The notes under the pieces: generated by a model
Database searches by the model: none
The model's input: the letters and a program-made list of their open reading frames with translations, nothing else
Told to the model about the DNA's origin: nothing
Program-made: the position numbers and the translations under genes
Part shown: in pieces, positions 48,001-53,068 of the stretch
Numbering within the stretch: the stretch's first letter is position 1
How the letters are laid out: every line of letters begins with the position of its first letter
NCBI GenBank assembly: GCA_005406025.1
Contig: BGZK01001287.1
Coordinates: 1-64,000 of the forward strand
Direction of reading: 5' to 3'
DNA: 64,000 nucleotides
Origin: Eumeta japonica
Lineage: Eukaryota > Arthropoda > Insecta > Lepidoptera > Psychidae

Positions 48001-49364
48001 AGTATACTTGTTATCACACATAAAAATGTAAATCTACCTGAATAATATAATAAATATAAACAATATTTCTAAAGCTTCAGTCAGTAATATGCTATGATTG
48101 TATGTATGATTCACAAATATAAATTATTAGTATTCTTAGTACCGCGTAACAAAATATTTTTATTTGCATACAAGGGTCTTATTGATCCTAAGATCCAATA
48201 GAAAAAACTTAATACAATGAGAGATAGTAATTATTTTACTTTTAAGAATATCAAGTAAATAAGTAATTAATAATTGTCATGAAATCGTAATTAATTTAAT
48301 TAATAATTAGGACTTACATGACAATTTTAATTTCAGTTTTGGATCAAAATGACTCGAAGAACCGAGGAAGTTTAAGTATATATATTTCTCATAGATTTAT
48401 TTAAAATGTTTCAGATGGTTCTGGGAAGTATTCCATGAGTTATCTTTGGAAGAAAAGAAAAAATTCTTATTGTTTTTAACTGGCAGCGATAGAGTTCCCA
48501 TATTAGGAATGAAGGATATTAAGGTAATTTTAATTATCAAGACAGTTATAAAATGATAATCACATACATTAACATTTTTTTTGTTCATATATTGATCAAC
48601 TATAAGTCAAATCTGAGGTATGGCCTAAGAAATGTTTGTTTATTACAAAAAATATAATTATAATATGGCTTACAATGAAACCAGTCATAAAGCAATTATG
48701 TGGATAGTACAAGTATGGGTTGTGTATTTGCACATCAAGATCTACTATTCAAATTTTTTTGTTGAAAGTAATTTCAATTTTAATTGCGTGATTTCTATAT
48801 TTATGAAAGTTTCGCATATGAAAAACTATAAAATACAATCTTCCCTGCTGGTTCGCTATTTTCATACATTACAAAATCTACATAACAATCATTTTTTCAG
48901 TTTAGAGACATACTCAATTATATCTGTTTAATATTGAAAAGGAATTTATTTTTCGTTACACAAAATAATATACTTTAAACAACTCAACCCGTTTCAAACA
49001 TTACACTGATAGACATTTTAATAGAAATTTTTGTTATGATTTCAATTCCAATATAGATTCTGGTTCTATTCACGGTATATTTCTAGATCTCAAAATTTTC
49101 AAGATAGTAGACAAGTATTAAAATAGCATAAACTGTTTGTGTGAACATACAAACCAATGATTACAATGTCATAACAAATATAAATTTGTTTCTACTCTCT
49201 TCTTATTTCAGATAAGATTTCAGCCAGTCGCAGATGATAAATATTATCCAGTGGCTCACACTTGCTTTAACCTTCTCGACTTGCCACGATACAAGACTAA
49301 AGAACGTCTCAAATATTACCTCTTGCAATCCATACAACAAACTCAGGGCTTTTCATTGGTATGA
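5871..49364 (+). CDS. Herc4: HERC4-like E3 ubiquitin-protein ligase (RCC1 repeats + HECT), 20 exons
   Basis: Exons: 5871-5939, 6024-6189, 6279-6515, 6760-6917, 8378-8486, 13751-13882, 13991-14173, 20856-20879, 21823-22014, 27163-27342, 29027-29161, 31179-31340, 35686-35862, 36549-36815, 37984-38161, 38414-38592, 39940-40131, 45424-45566, 48415-48523, 49212-49364. All introns are GT-AG with matching phases. The protein aligns along its whole length with my memory of human HERC4: about seven RCC1-type repeats (residues 1 to about 375), a linker, and a HECT domain (about 700-1047) with catalytic Cys in [11 protein letters not shown], 32 residues before the C-terminus as in the human protein. HECT ligases take ubiquitin from E2 on this Cys and pass it to substrates; substrates here are unknown. 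As written, one extra T in 6902-6906 shifts the frame into TAA (6915-6917). Without it the CDS is 3144 nt, 1047 codons plus stop. Met at 5877 (MFCWGN) is an alternative start closer to the human N-terminus. Confidence 0.95.
6024..6189 (+). CDS. Herc4: Herc4 exon 2: RCC1 repeat
   Basis: Acceptor TATTTAAG at 6016-6023. Encodes [20 protein letters not shown] and GNNEVGQLG, a classic RCC1 repeat (xACGxxH...G.vy.wG.N..GQLG). Ends one base into a codon at CCAG|GTTTGT. Confidence 0.92.
6279..6515 (+). CDS. Herc4: Herc4 exon 3: RCC1 repeats
   Basis: Acceptor TTCCTTAG. Encodes [28 protein letters not shown] and [13 protein letters not shown], i.e. one repeat and the start of the next. Donor AATA|GTGAGT. 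Phase matches exons 2 and 4. Confidence 0.92.
6760..6917 (+). CDS. Herc4: Herc4 exon 4: RCC1 repeat with one-base frameshift
   Basis: Encodes [18 protein letters not shown] and IACGSNHTF, then CIV and TAA as written, next to a strong donor (TAA|GTAAGT). The exon is one base too long for the phase of exon 5. Removing one T of the run 6902-6906 gives HTFALSK joined to SGAVFGWG. That restores both the RCC1 consensus (HSFALS occurs in exon 3) and the splice phase. So this is either an assembly homopolymer error, an allele, or a true lesion. Confidence 0.85.
6918..8377. other. Herc4 intron 4
   Basis: AT-rich intron. It contains one copy of a hairpin MITE (7426-7674) and otherwise nothing I recognise. 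I looked for an extra exon that could rescue the exon 4 frame and found no candidate; the alignment to the family leaves no missing residues. Confidence 0.7.
7426..7674. mobile_element. Hairpin MITE, copy 1
   Basis: Ends are GTGTGCTTCAAACT on the left and AGTTTGAAGTAC on the right, an inverted pair. Inner sub-arms also pair loosely (TTTAAGTTAACTGC with CAGTTGGCAACTAA). The reverse complement of 53069-53316 aligns along its whole length, including CATGTTTAGTTTTTGACTTT and the CAGTTGGCA segments, so it is a dispersed family. Confidence 0.7.
8378..8486 (+). CDS. Herc4: Herc4 exon 5: RCC1 repeat
   Basis: Acceptor TTAACAG. Encodes [19 protein letters not shown] through RNVK; human HERC4 has SGAIFGWGRNKFGQLGLND at this place. 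Ends phase 0 at AAA|GTAAGT. Confidence 0.93.
8627..11072 (-). mobile_element. DNA transposon with ~415-bp terminal inverted repeats
   Basis: The left arm (about 8627-9045) begins TCCAGGATCCCTGGGCTATT and returns as reverse complement at the right end (about 10660-11072). The two arms match over almost their full length, with shared landmarks GTCCTACAAATT, GTGGTACGTT, TCAACATGTATTGATCACGA and GAAGCTATTTACGAAGATTC. The interior holds the end of a spliced minus-strand coding region. I could not fix a target duplication (flanks TATATAG and TTAATAT), so the superfamily is open. Confidence 0.85.
9309..9679 (-). CDS. C-terminal part of an unrecognised transposase-like protein in the long-TIR element
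   Basis: Minus-strand exon (about 9679-9496) encodes [20 protein letters not shown] and ends at a good donor (CAAG|GTACT). An exon at 9400-9309 after TACTACAG continues in phase with [18 protein letters not shown] and stops. The join gives ATQ-DSD and an acidic tail rich in D, E and S. No start codon is visible, so upstream exons should lie at higher coordinates inside the element or are lost. It lies between the two long arms, so it is probably the element's own protein. I do not recognise the family. Confidence 0.5.
11780..11940 (+). other. Possible first-exon-like segment inside Herc4 intron 5
   Basis: A GC-richer stretch has GCCAACATGGCGACTGCG (ATG 11809, good Kozak-like context). It stays open through [20 protein letters not shown] to a possible donor TCAG|GTAAAG near 11930. 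No homology is recognised. It could be an internal promoter with alternative first exon, a transposon piece, or chance. Confidence 0.25.
11990..12060. repeat. (AT)n microsatellite
   Basis: About 60 bases of uninterrupted AT dinucleotides after TATATAAATA. Confidence 0.95.
12064..12101. repeat. Near-perfect 18-bp hairpin
   Basis: GTGATTAGAGTGGGATAA (12064-12081), loop AA, then TTATCCCACTCTAACCAC (12084-12101); one mismatch. It directly follows the (AT)n tract and may be a collapsed MITE. Confidence 0.85.
13751..13882 (+). CDS. Herc4: Herc4 exon 6: RCC1 repeat
   Basis: Acceptor TCCTACAG. Encodes [20 protein letters not shown] and [20 protein letters not shown] ending VPRK. The human counterpart has CCGEDHTAALTKEGGVFTFG. 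Phase 0 at both ends. Confidence 0.94.
13991..14173 (+). CDS. Herc4: Herc4 exon 7: RCC1 repeat
   Basis: Encodes [20 protein letters not shown], then [20 protein letters not shown], ending PNEESP before GTTAGT. This matches the FELMGSIVTEIACGRQHTS block of human HERC4. Phase 0 both ends. Confidence 0.94.
15645..16290 (+). repeat. Dispersed-repeat copy with tRNA-like segment
   Basis: Begins after TATATATATA with ATCGGAATTTCTCGGAAACG, then GGTTTCGGGGGTGATAAAT. In the middle, TAGTAGGTAAATCGAGTGG and GGTTGGATTCC (15883-15893) resemble pol III A and B boxes. It ends near CGAGCAAAGCTTGGCCATCC. From memory, similar blocks are widespread in Lepidoptera; I cannot assign a class (SINE-like or Helitron-like). 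Confidence 0.45.
16944..17640 (-). pseudogene. Mariner-like transposase relic (family distinct from copies A-C)
   Basis: Minus strand. 17615-17391 encodes an N-terminal HTH-like block ([40 protein letters not shown]). 17243-16944 encodes [20 protein letters not shown], the mariner segment around the first catalytic Asp, with N in place of D (LNETW where VDETW is usual). Frames are broken between and the C-terminal catalytic part is missing. Dead. Confidence 0.75.
18090..18129. repeat. Perfect 40-bp palindrome
   Basis: AAAGTTATCTAACCGCCTAT joined directly to its exact reverse complement with no loop. The GC core CCGCCTATATAGGCGG stands out from an AT-rich setting. Confidence 0.95.
20856..20879 (+). 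CDS. Herc4: Herc4 exon 8: 24-nt micro-exon
   Basis: After GTTTTCAAGCAG come eight codons, TDDPEDLK, then a donor AAAG|GTATAC. Phase 0 on both sides, so it can be included or skipped without changing frame. It would place an acidic insert between the seventh RCC1-type repeat and the [15 protein letters not shown] block. Support is the splice signals and position only; no homology in such a short exon. Confidence 0.5.
20880..21822. other. Herc4 intron 8
   Basis: AT-rich intron with no repeat or gene that I recognise. Confidence 0.6.
21823..22014 (+). CDS. Herc4: Herc4 exon 9: last RCC1 repeat and linker
   Basis: Acceptor TTCTTTCAG. Encodes [20 protein letters not shown], closing the propeller (human RIFSGGDQSFSHYSS), then [20 protein letters not shown]. 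Donor CAG|GTAAAT. Phase 0. Confidence 0.92.
22164..22212. repeat. Perfect 21-bp hairpin
   Basis: The arm 22164-22184 (GAAAATATCTTTATAAATAA followed by T) is exactly complementary to 22192-22212, with a 7-base AT loop. Confidence 0.9.
24367..25092. mobile_element. MITE / non-autonomous transposon with ~140-bp inverted arms
   Basis: The left end GAGCTAGCAACG (24367-24378) recurs inverted as CGTTGCTAGCTC (25081-25092). The arms continue inward with shared blocks AATTTCAGGTCAGCTGATTT, TATTGATATGTC, CTTTCGGTTAGGGTCTGGG and GCGTTTACCTGTG. A second inverted pair is nested inside (24735-24762 with 24937-24963, both around ACACTAATTCTGTTGTTAAA). No coding capacity. Target duplication not clear. Confidence 0.8.
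25125..25240 (+). repeat. Dispersed repeat segment, copy 1
   Basis: TTCTCAGAAACGGTTACTTC, then AATG-T-TATGGTT, TTGTTTTATAAGGGAAGGAG and ATTAAGAATATTTGCG match the segment at about 41885-41975 in order. It is a TE fragment of unknown class. Confidence 0.55.
25618..25647. repeat. Perfect 30-bp palindrome
   Basis: GGTTAGGCAATGAAA joined without loop to TTTCATTGCCTAACC. A second perfect palindrome, GTTCCTTAATTAAGGAAC, follows 15 bp later (25663-25680). Confidence 0.95.
25663..25680. repeat. Perfect 18-bp palindrome
   Basis: GTTCCTTAATTAAGGAAC is its own reverse complement. It lies between the 30-bp palindrome and an AT-rich hairpin whose arms are ATAAACAAATA (25728-25738) and TATTTGTTTAT (25753-25763). 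Confidence 0.9.
27163..27342 (+). CDS. Herc4: Herc4 exon 10: middle region
   Basis: Acceptor TTTTTATAG. Encodes [20 protein letters not shown] and [13 protein letters not shown]. The [11 protein letters not shown] block matches human SGCLNGSFLAVSNDD...FSGVDM. Donor TTA|GTAAGT. Phase 0. Confidence 0.93.
27769..27796. repeat. Perfect 12-bp GC-rich hairpin
   Basis: ACAAATGCGGCG, loop CACA, CGCCGCATTTGT. It sits 10 bp from another perfect 12-bp hairpin. Confidence 0.9.
27807..27836. repeat. Perfect 12-bp hairpin
   Basis: TTGACAATTTGA, loop ACACAC, TCAAATTGTCAA. The loop composition (CA repeats) resembles that of the neighbouring hairpin. Confidence 0.9.
29027..29161 (+). CDS. Herc4: Herc4 exon 11: middle region
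   Basis: Acceptor ATATTTCAG. Encodes [20 protein letters not shown], matching human LTSSLPDVEALRFYLTLPE. Donor CAG|GTATTA. Phase 0. Confidence 0.93.
29162..31178. other. Herc4 intron 11
   Basis: AT-rich sequence in the first 900 bp, then a degenerate mariner (30093-31082) that ends 97 bp before exon 12. Confidence 0.75.
30093..31082 (+). mobile_element. Mariner copy A, internally deleted and broken
   Basis: Termini GGTCGGGGAAAAAG on the left and CTTTTCCCCTAGC on the right are inverted. ATG 30267 starts an HTH region, with [20 protein letters not shown] and [14 protein letters not shown] in changing frames. ITGDEK follows near 30655 (first catalytic Asp region), and [16 protein letters not shown] near 30930 is the second. 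It is about 990 bp instead of the usual 1.3 kb: internal deletions and frameshifts remove activity. Confidence 0.85.
31179..31340 (+). CDS. Herc4: Herc4 exon 12: middle region
   Basis: Acceptor ATTTTCAG. Encodes [20 protein letters not shown], then [20 protein letters not shown], like human NWWSVLEPPLFLKIVELFKEV. Donor AGA|GTAACA. Phase 0. Confidence 0.92.
31789..32013 (-). pseudogene. Endonuclease (EEP) fragment of a retroelement or Helentron
   Basis: Minus-strand frame with [20 protein letters not shown] and [15 protein letters not shown]. The GDFN motif followed by TTIDxxF is typical of exonuclease-endonuclease-phosphatase domains carried by non-LTR elements and Helentron-type helicase proteins. 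Only about 74 codons survive. Confidence 0.55.
32495..32600. repeat. Inverted repeat around CGAGCGTTACA
   Basis: TGTAACGCTCG (32501-32511) and CGAGCGTTACAT (about 32584-32595) are complementary, with GAGTGAG/CTCACTT inside. It is a small GC-richer island, possibly a MITE. Confidence 0.45.
33183..33450 (+). pseudogene. 3' end of a non-LTR retrotransposon
   Basis: Frames read [14 protein letters not shown] and [10 protein letters not shown], like the extreme C-terminus of LINE ORF2 proteins (RKTCMRVGETREVC-type). It is similar to the segment near 44945-45005. Upstream RT is absent, consistent with 5' truncation. Confidence 0.5.
33880..35000 (-). mobile_element. Mariner copy D (second family), dead
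   Basis: Minus strand. About 34839-34582 encodes the N-terminal part ([34 protein letters not shown]). 34392-34135 encodes the catalytic part ([20 protein letters not shown], then FVSNSPYSPDLAPC read past a frame break). Frames change several times. A terminus near 33878 reads GGCTGCTCTGAAAATTG; the other terminus is not resolved. Confidence 0.8.
35686..35862 (+). CDS. Herc4: Herc4 exon 13: middle region
   Basis: Acceptor CTTTTTTCAG. Encodes [20 protein letters not shown] and [20 protein letters not shown], then WLHDKD. Human has LKVLEILHRVNEK and KFYIHEVQELIDIRNDYINW. Phase 0. Confidence 0.93.
35863..36548. other. Herc4 intron 13
   Basis: AT-rich; nothing recognised. Confidence 0.6.
36549..36815 (+). 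CDS. Herc4: Herc4 exon 14: approach to the HECT domain
   Basis: Acceptor TTGTTTCAG. Encodes [20 protein letters not shown] and [13 protein letters not shown], then [11 protein letters not shown] and KKPLK. The human equivalents are CTYPFVFDAQAKTTLLQTD and LQMQMAIDQAH. Donor AAG|GTGAAA. Phase 0. Confidence 0.94.
36816..37983. other. Herc4 intron 14
   Basis: AT-rich; no element recognised. Confidence 0.6.
37984..38161 (+). CDS. Herc4: Herc4 exon 15: HECT N-lobe
   Basis: Acceptor AATTTTAG. Encodes [20 protein letters not shown], the highly conserved HECT entry (human VIFVGEDAVDAGGVRKEFFL), then FDPVYGMF and NIIWFSN. Ends one base into the Gly codon at G|GTATGT. Confidence 0.96.
38414..38592 (+). 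CDS. Herc4: Herc4 exon 16: HECT N-lobe
   Basis: Encodes [20 protein letters not shown] then [20 protein letters not shown] and [11 protein letters not shown]; human HLIGVICGLAIYNCTIVDLH. Donor GAT|GTAAGT, phase 0. Confidence 0.96.
38593..39939. other. Herc4 intron 16
   Basis: Contains a tRNA-like SINE candidate (38870-39080). A GC-richer segment (about 39190-39390) has open frames in two phases but no homology I can name. Confidence 0.6.
38870..39080 (+). repeat. tRNA-derived SINE candidate
   Basis: CCTTAGTGGTTAGCAGATTT resembles a pol III A box and AATTTGAACCCTG a B box about 35 bases later. A non-tRNA body follows (GTCCAGTGACAGGACATCAC). The tail is (T)n/(A)n near 39075-39107. No clear target duplication. 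Confidence 0.4.
39940..40131 (+). CDS. Herc4: Herc4 exon 17: HECT domain
   Basis: Acceptor CCTTTTTTAG. Encodes [20 protein letters not shown], then [20 protein letters not shown] and FNQGFQK; human CLNFTITVENFGATEVKEL and DAYVDYIFNKSVASLFDAF. Donor AAG|GTATTG. Phase 0. Confidence 0.95.
40548..41733 (+). mobile_element. Pogo/Tigger-like transposon, transposase core missing
   Basis: Left end TAGACTGGGTACGGTTGAAA (40546-40565) and right end TTCAACCATACCCAGTCTA (41717-41735) are inverted, with TA at each edge as target duplication. It is 1186 bp. It contains one coding exon with a pipsqueak-type HTH but no CENPB-HTH or DDE region, so it is a non-autonomous derivative. Confidence 0.85.
40934..41131 (+). 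CDS. Pipsqueak-HTH protein of the pogo-like element (65 aa)
   Basis: [20 protein letters not shown] followed by [20 protein letters not shown] and [10 protein letters not shown] is the N-terminal psq DNA-binding fold seen at the start of pogo/Tigger transposases. The ORF is intact with ATG directly after an acceptor (TTCTTTTTTAG), and a possible donor AAA|GTAAGT lies near 40725, so a spliced leader is plausible. It stops after 65 codons, where a full transposase would continue. It could bind its own termini as a truncated competitor; that role is inference. Confidence 0.6.
   Translation: MPRVRVRKTSRGQNDLSRYEDAYEKVKAGDSLRKMADKHGINYCSLLRYRRKQHASNHSIQRTDL
41885..41975 (+). repeat. Dispersed repeat segment, copy 2
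   Basis: TTCTCAGAAACAGCTACTTC, AATGATAATGGTTATTTTCA, TTGTTTTAAAAAAGGAGATT and ATGAATATT match 25125-25240 block by block. Unclassified TE fragment. Confidence 0.55.
42600..45010 (+). mobile_element. Non-LTR retrotransposon (LINE) relic, interrupted by a mariner
   Basis: In shifting frames: QAGFRKG (about 42700), [12 protein letters not shown] (42810-42840), GVGQGC-like GVRQGC region (about 42980), [15 protein letters not shown] (about 43090), [20 protein letters not shown] (about 44470) and [14 protein letters not shown] (about 44825-44865). These are RT motifs and the C-terminal region of LINE ORF2. Many stops; dead. YVDD replaces the more usual YADD. The mariner at 43502-44430 splits it. 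Confidence 0.8.
43502..44430 (+). mobile_element. Mariner copy B, nested in the LINE
   Basis: GGTCGGGGAAAAAGATTTTT after TA (43500-43501) on the left; GTTTCCCCAACC before TTATA on the right. Between are ATG 43678, HTH fragments in broken frames and [20 protein letters not shown] (first catalytic Asp), then CQQLIRLK. The C-terminal third is missing, as in copy A. The LINE reading continues on both sides, so mariner B is the younger insertion. Confidence 0.85.
45424..45566 (+). CDS. Herc4: Herc4 exon 18: HECT domain
   Basis: Acceptor TTGTTTTAG. Encodes [20 protein letters not shown] and [20 protein letters not shown]; human CGGKVLLLFQPNELQAMVIG and NTNYDWKELEKNTEYKGEY. Ends two bases into Arg at CAG|GTTAGT. 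Confidence 0.96.
45900..46211 (-). pseudogene. C-terminal remnant of the piggyBac-like transposase
   Basis: 103-codon minus frame with [20 protein letters not shown], resembling the start of the cysteine-rich C-terminal domain of piggyBac transposases (KxRCxVC...). Later Cys/His pairs are missing. Position inside the TTAA-flanked element supports the call. The first 60 residues are not diagnostic. Confidence 0.45.
46430..47871. repeat. 35-bp minisatellite, about 41 copies
   Basis: Unit of 35 bases containing CCAAATTATGTTGATGTTGT followed by CGGCAGCGGTTTCGT. Nearly all copies are identical. Exceptions are a one-base deletion near 47063, a G-to-A change near 47087, a damaged unit CGCAAAG near 47500 and two units with TCAGCAG. 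On the minus strand the unit starts [11 protein letters not shown] and continues the reading of the flanking acidic N-terminus. Because 35 is not a multiple of 3 the frame rotates, so the expansion arose after coding constraint was lost. Confidence 0.97.
48415..48523 (+). CDS. Herc4: Herc4 exon 19: HECT C-lobe
   Basis: Acceptor AATGTTTCAG. Encodes [20 protein letters not shown] and [16 protein letters not shown]; human [20 protein letters not shown] and LTGSDRIPILGMKSLK. The phase of its first base matches exon 18. Donor AAG|GTAATT. Confidence 0.97.
48524..49211. other. Herc4 intron 19
   Basis: AT-rich; nothing recognised. Confidence 0.6.
49212..49364 (+). CDS. Herc4: Herc4 exon 20: catalytic Cys and stop
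   Basis: Acceptor TTATTTCAG. Encodes [20 protein letters not shown] and ends QQTQGFSLV with TGA at 49362-49364. The TGC at 49263-49265 is the HECT active-site Cys (residue 1015 of the frame-corrected protein). The aromatic GFSL C-terminus (human EGFSLI) is the usual HECT tail. Confidence 0.97.
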   Translation: MRFQPVADDKYYPVAHTCFNLLDLPRYKTKERLKYYLLQSIQQTQGFSLV

Positions 49365-49509
49365 TTGAGAGGAAATTGCAGTTTTGTTTTAGGAAATTAT
49401 ACACTCAAATTCTCCACCCGTATAATCCAATAATTGTATTCTAAATATTGATTTCATAATTGTAACCAGTTTGGCATTTCATAAAATTTAAATAATGTTA
49501 ATTAATTCA

Positions 49510-49515
49510 AATAAA
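49510..49515 (+). terminator. Candidate poly(A) signal of Herc4
   Basis: First AATAAA after the stop codon, about 145 bp downstream. Other AATAAA hexamers occur further on, so the true end is not fixed. Confidence 0.4.
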
Positions 49516-51254
49516 ATAATTTAATTGAAAATAATATAAATTTTGTTTTCAGTTAAACTATTTTTGTAACAATTGTTTTATAGAAATTCTTTTATATCAT
49601 CTAATCAAATATTCTGCCTTGACTTTGTTTAGTTAATTTTTTTGTTTTACATCTAACCTAATGGTTGGAATTATTGATAATATGAAAAGTTGTTGGTCAA
49701 AAACCTTTATATACATTATAATTTGTAGTACATAAAGTTAATTGATGAATCAAACATTGACAAAACTAATTTATGATTTAAAGTAATTTTGTTAATGCAT
49801 ATTTCAAAACATTAATGATCAAATATATTTGTGAATCAACAAAAGAATTAGACATTGGTTTCTAAAGTATGAAATTGTTATTCCAAGCATTAAGAGGAAA
49901 ATTTAATTTCAAATTAAAGTAGGTATCTATATTTTGGAGTAATATATGGAATAAAATCGAAAAGTTTTAACGGTTAATAGTGGTTTTTGAACAATACCTC
50001 CTTTACAGGTAGTAATCTTGATTTTAAATCACACGATGGTCTTTAAAGATGGACAAAGTTCATTGTACATCAAAAAGACAAAAATGCATTTGTTTATTTT
50101 AAGAATATTTTATTTCAGGGTACATAATATTTGTGACTTTATAAATAATTAGTTAGAGAAAACTTCAAATAATATTAATATGACTAGTTTTTGAACAACA
50201 TAACAAGATTATACCATTTTTTCTGTCAGATGGCGCTACATCTTGGTTTCTTTATAATTTTGATTATACTATTACATAAATAGAAAAAGAATTAGACTCC
50301 AAAACATGGGACTTGAAAATTACAAACGTTTTCTAGTAAGACACAATAAAATCCTCTATGCATTAATAGCTGTTATTGGACCACCATATTGACATTTTTA
50401 TCAGTGAACTGCTCAGAGAAATGCGATCATATCATAAAAATGTCATATATCTACTGCATCTGGTTTATTCAAATTGTACTTTGTTTTTCATTATAATGTA
50501 TTTGCTGTGCACATACCATACAGAAATATAATAGGTCAAAATGTGGATGATAAAATTATTATAAAAATTTAATAGATTTTGTAGTTCTTTCAGAAGTTTC
50601 TGGTATTAATGATATTTTTTGATCAGAAACTTGTTCAATATTGTACTTAATTTACTCTTTTCCGTTTTGATGATAGTGCACTTTATTGTTATTTTTTTCA
50701 ATATACCTTTAGATATACCTTTAAATATACTTATTATAGTATTTTTGCAGATATTCTAGTAGGTTTTGTTATCACTGCGGATCGTTGTACAATTTTAAAA
50801 AAATAGTTAATAAACTTTTCGCGATATCACATCCTCATCAAATAATATTAGCTATTATGATATTTTATGTTTGAGTTCCAATTGCACTTTGCAATATTTT
50901 TCTTCTTGTAAATAAACTTATGGACTGTTGATTTTTTGATTACTTACTTTTTTTATAACTTAATTTTATTATTTTATTTGCAAAAAAAAACATATATGAA
51001 GTGTTATTATAGCTTTCTTTCTGCAATAGATGTGGCTGTCACATGTAATGTTTTTCTTATGCCTGTTTAAACAAATATTAATATATTTGCTTGATAGCGT
51101 CTTTGATAATTATTTAGATTTAATTTTGATCTCTTGTATTAATGTTTTGCATTTCGACTAAATTTACTTTGTTAATTACATAAATTTAAATAAATGTCAA
51201 TCAGATAACATTTAATGATTTACAGAAAAAAAAAATCTATTCATGTGAAAGTGA

Positions 51255-51335
51255 TTCACTTCTGGGCACCTAGGTCATCTTAGTCATTGGGTGAAGTATG
51301 TGCCCCACAGCAGGGAATATATAAACTCATGCATA
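51255..51335 (+). repeat. LINE 3'-tail-like fragment
   Basis: GTGCCCCACAGCAGGGAATA and TATAAACTCATGC resemble the common insect LINE 3' end in which CCCCACAGTGGGGA precedes a short-repeat tail. Assignment is from memory and tentative. Confidence 0.35.
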
Positions 51336-51604
51336 TATATTAATGAAAAACGATTTGATTATGCTTATACACAAAAAAAAAAACTGCTTTTAATTTTTCT
51401 ATATAAACCAATTTTTATGTTTTGCAGGTGTATTTCAAAAATTTACGTCACTTTAATATCAGAAATGTGCATGCAAAATAAATAAATATATATAACGCAT
51501 AAAATATAAAATAATATTTATTAATGTCATATTTTTATGTACTTTAGTTTCGGTAAATATAAGTATATGTTTTTTTAATTTATTAACTCCTAATGTGTAG
51601 ACAG

Positions 51605-51700
51605 CTAAAAAGTTAGCGTCGTGTATGCTATATCAAAGCGCGACGCTCAGGGTCACTGCCTCGTGAGGCCAGTAGTGACAGAAACACGCTATGGCTAATT
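51605..51700. other. Structured GC-richer segment
   Basis: Short inverted pairs AGCGTCG / CGACGCT and GTCACTGCCTC / GAGGCCAGTAGTGAC lie in tandem within 95 bases of otherwise AT-rich DNA. It could be a folded RNA, a MITE end or a SINE fragment; not identified. Confidence 0.3.
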
Positions 51701-53068
51701 CTTAGTTTTCTATAATTGAAATTAAAAATCAAAATTTGTTTGAAAGTTTAATAATGCACCACTAAATTTTATATGTAGACATAAAATTTATTATGGATTT
51801 TAATTTTTGAAATACCACCTGTGTATATGTGTTACAGGTTCTAAAATTTAATAAAAGAAAACCTGAAAGGTGTATATATTTCAAAAAATAAATAGCCTAA
51901 TCCTCCTTTGACTTGTCAGTTTCATACCGATATCTTCAGTAGTTCTTATGTAAAATTAAGACATAAAATATCTACAAATGTAAAAATATATTTTAAAATA
52001 TAAATAAAAATCGCAGTTGCATTTTATGTACATATATATTATTATTATATTCAAAGGAAAGACCAAAATATAGCGCCCTATTTGACGTTTAGTCGACCCG
52101 CTTCTAAAATATTTGCAGAAAAAATTTATAATTGTCAACACTAACGATAACGTAACCTATGTCAGCTTTTGTTTTTTAATTGTTAGCAATATTGTAAATA
52201 TTGAGCTCTGTGATATTATCAAGTATTCACTTTTTATAAATGGATTACAATATTTTACATATTTTTTAAGGTTTCCTTGTCACAAGAAAATTGATCATTT
52301 AACAAAGTTTGTTTACAAATGTGAGAAATGTTAAAACTATGATTTCTTCCATTTGCATTTTGCAATCTTGTATGCCCCGATACTTATAGATTCATTTTAT
52401 GAATTCTGTGTCTTGTAACAAGAAAAGAGTTTAGAACACATATTTATATTGCAATTTATAGCAAATGTACATTTCAAATTTATGTAAAATCAACCCATCC
52501 ATAGTACGCATTCTACTTACAGATCTTGTTAATTTCAGATAATATGTTGACGGTCTGTAATTCTATGATTGTAACCAGCTGTTCTGTTGGTATTATATAA
52601 CTGAAATTATCAATATCCGTAAGTGTCACCGCATGTTAGAGAATTTGTTTCGTTGAGCATTCACATTGATATATATTATTTATTGACAAATGGTGTTAGG
52701 TACATAAGGAAATTATTATAATATGGCCAATTAGGAATCAGTCCGTCAAGATCGATCAAGAAATTATTCACTGTTATGATAGGACACTTTTAAATCTGCA
52801 TGTATCCAGTCTTTGTCTAATTTTATTTTAGCAGTTCGAAGGTGTTCGTTTTCAGCTATCAAAATTGATCAAATGATCATTATGAATGTGATAACAGGTA
52901 TATATGTTTAAAATAAATACTTTAAAATAATAACTAAAAAAAATGTCATTGTTTGGTAGGTTAGAGGACATTTTGATTCCTTTGCCCAGACGTTTGTTTT
53001 TCATTACAAGTCGCAACTTGAAAGTGTCATTTGACGCAGATTTAACATAACCACATAGAAATCAAACG

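Larger units (their letters stand above)
45729..48375 (-). mobile_element. piggyBac-like relic with TTAA target sites
   Basis: TTAA at 45729-45732 and 48372-48375. Inside, CTTCGGGTCATGTTGACCC (45747-45765) is mirrored at the other end by GGATCAAAATGACTCGAAG, a typical 'GGTCATTTTGACC' piggyBac-type terminus. Coding remnants read on the minus strand: an acidic N-terminus ([18 protein letters not shown] near 47910-47860, and [14 protein letters not shown] near 46430-46400) and a Cys-containing C-terminus ([16 protein letters not shown] near 46000). The DDD catalytic core is absent. Confidence 0.75.
45567..48414. other. Herc4 intron 18
   Basis: Almost entirely occupied by a piggyBac-like relic (45729-48375) with an internal 35-bp minisatellite. 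Only about 39 bp separate the element from exon 19. Confidence 0.8.
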
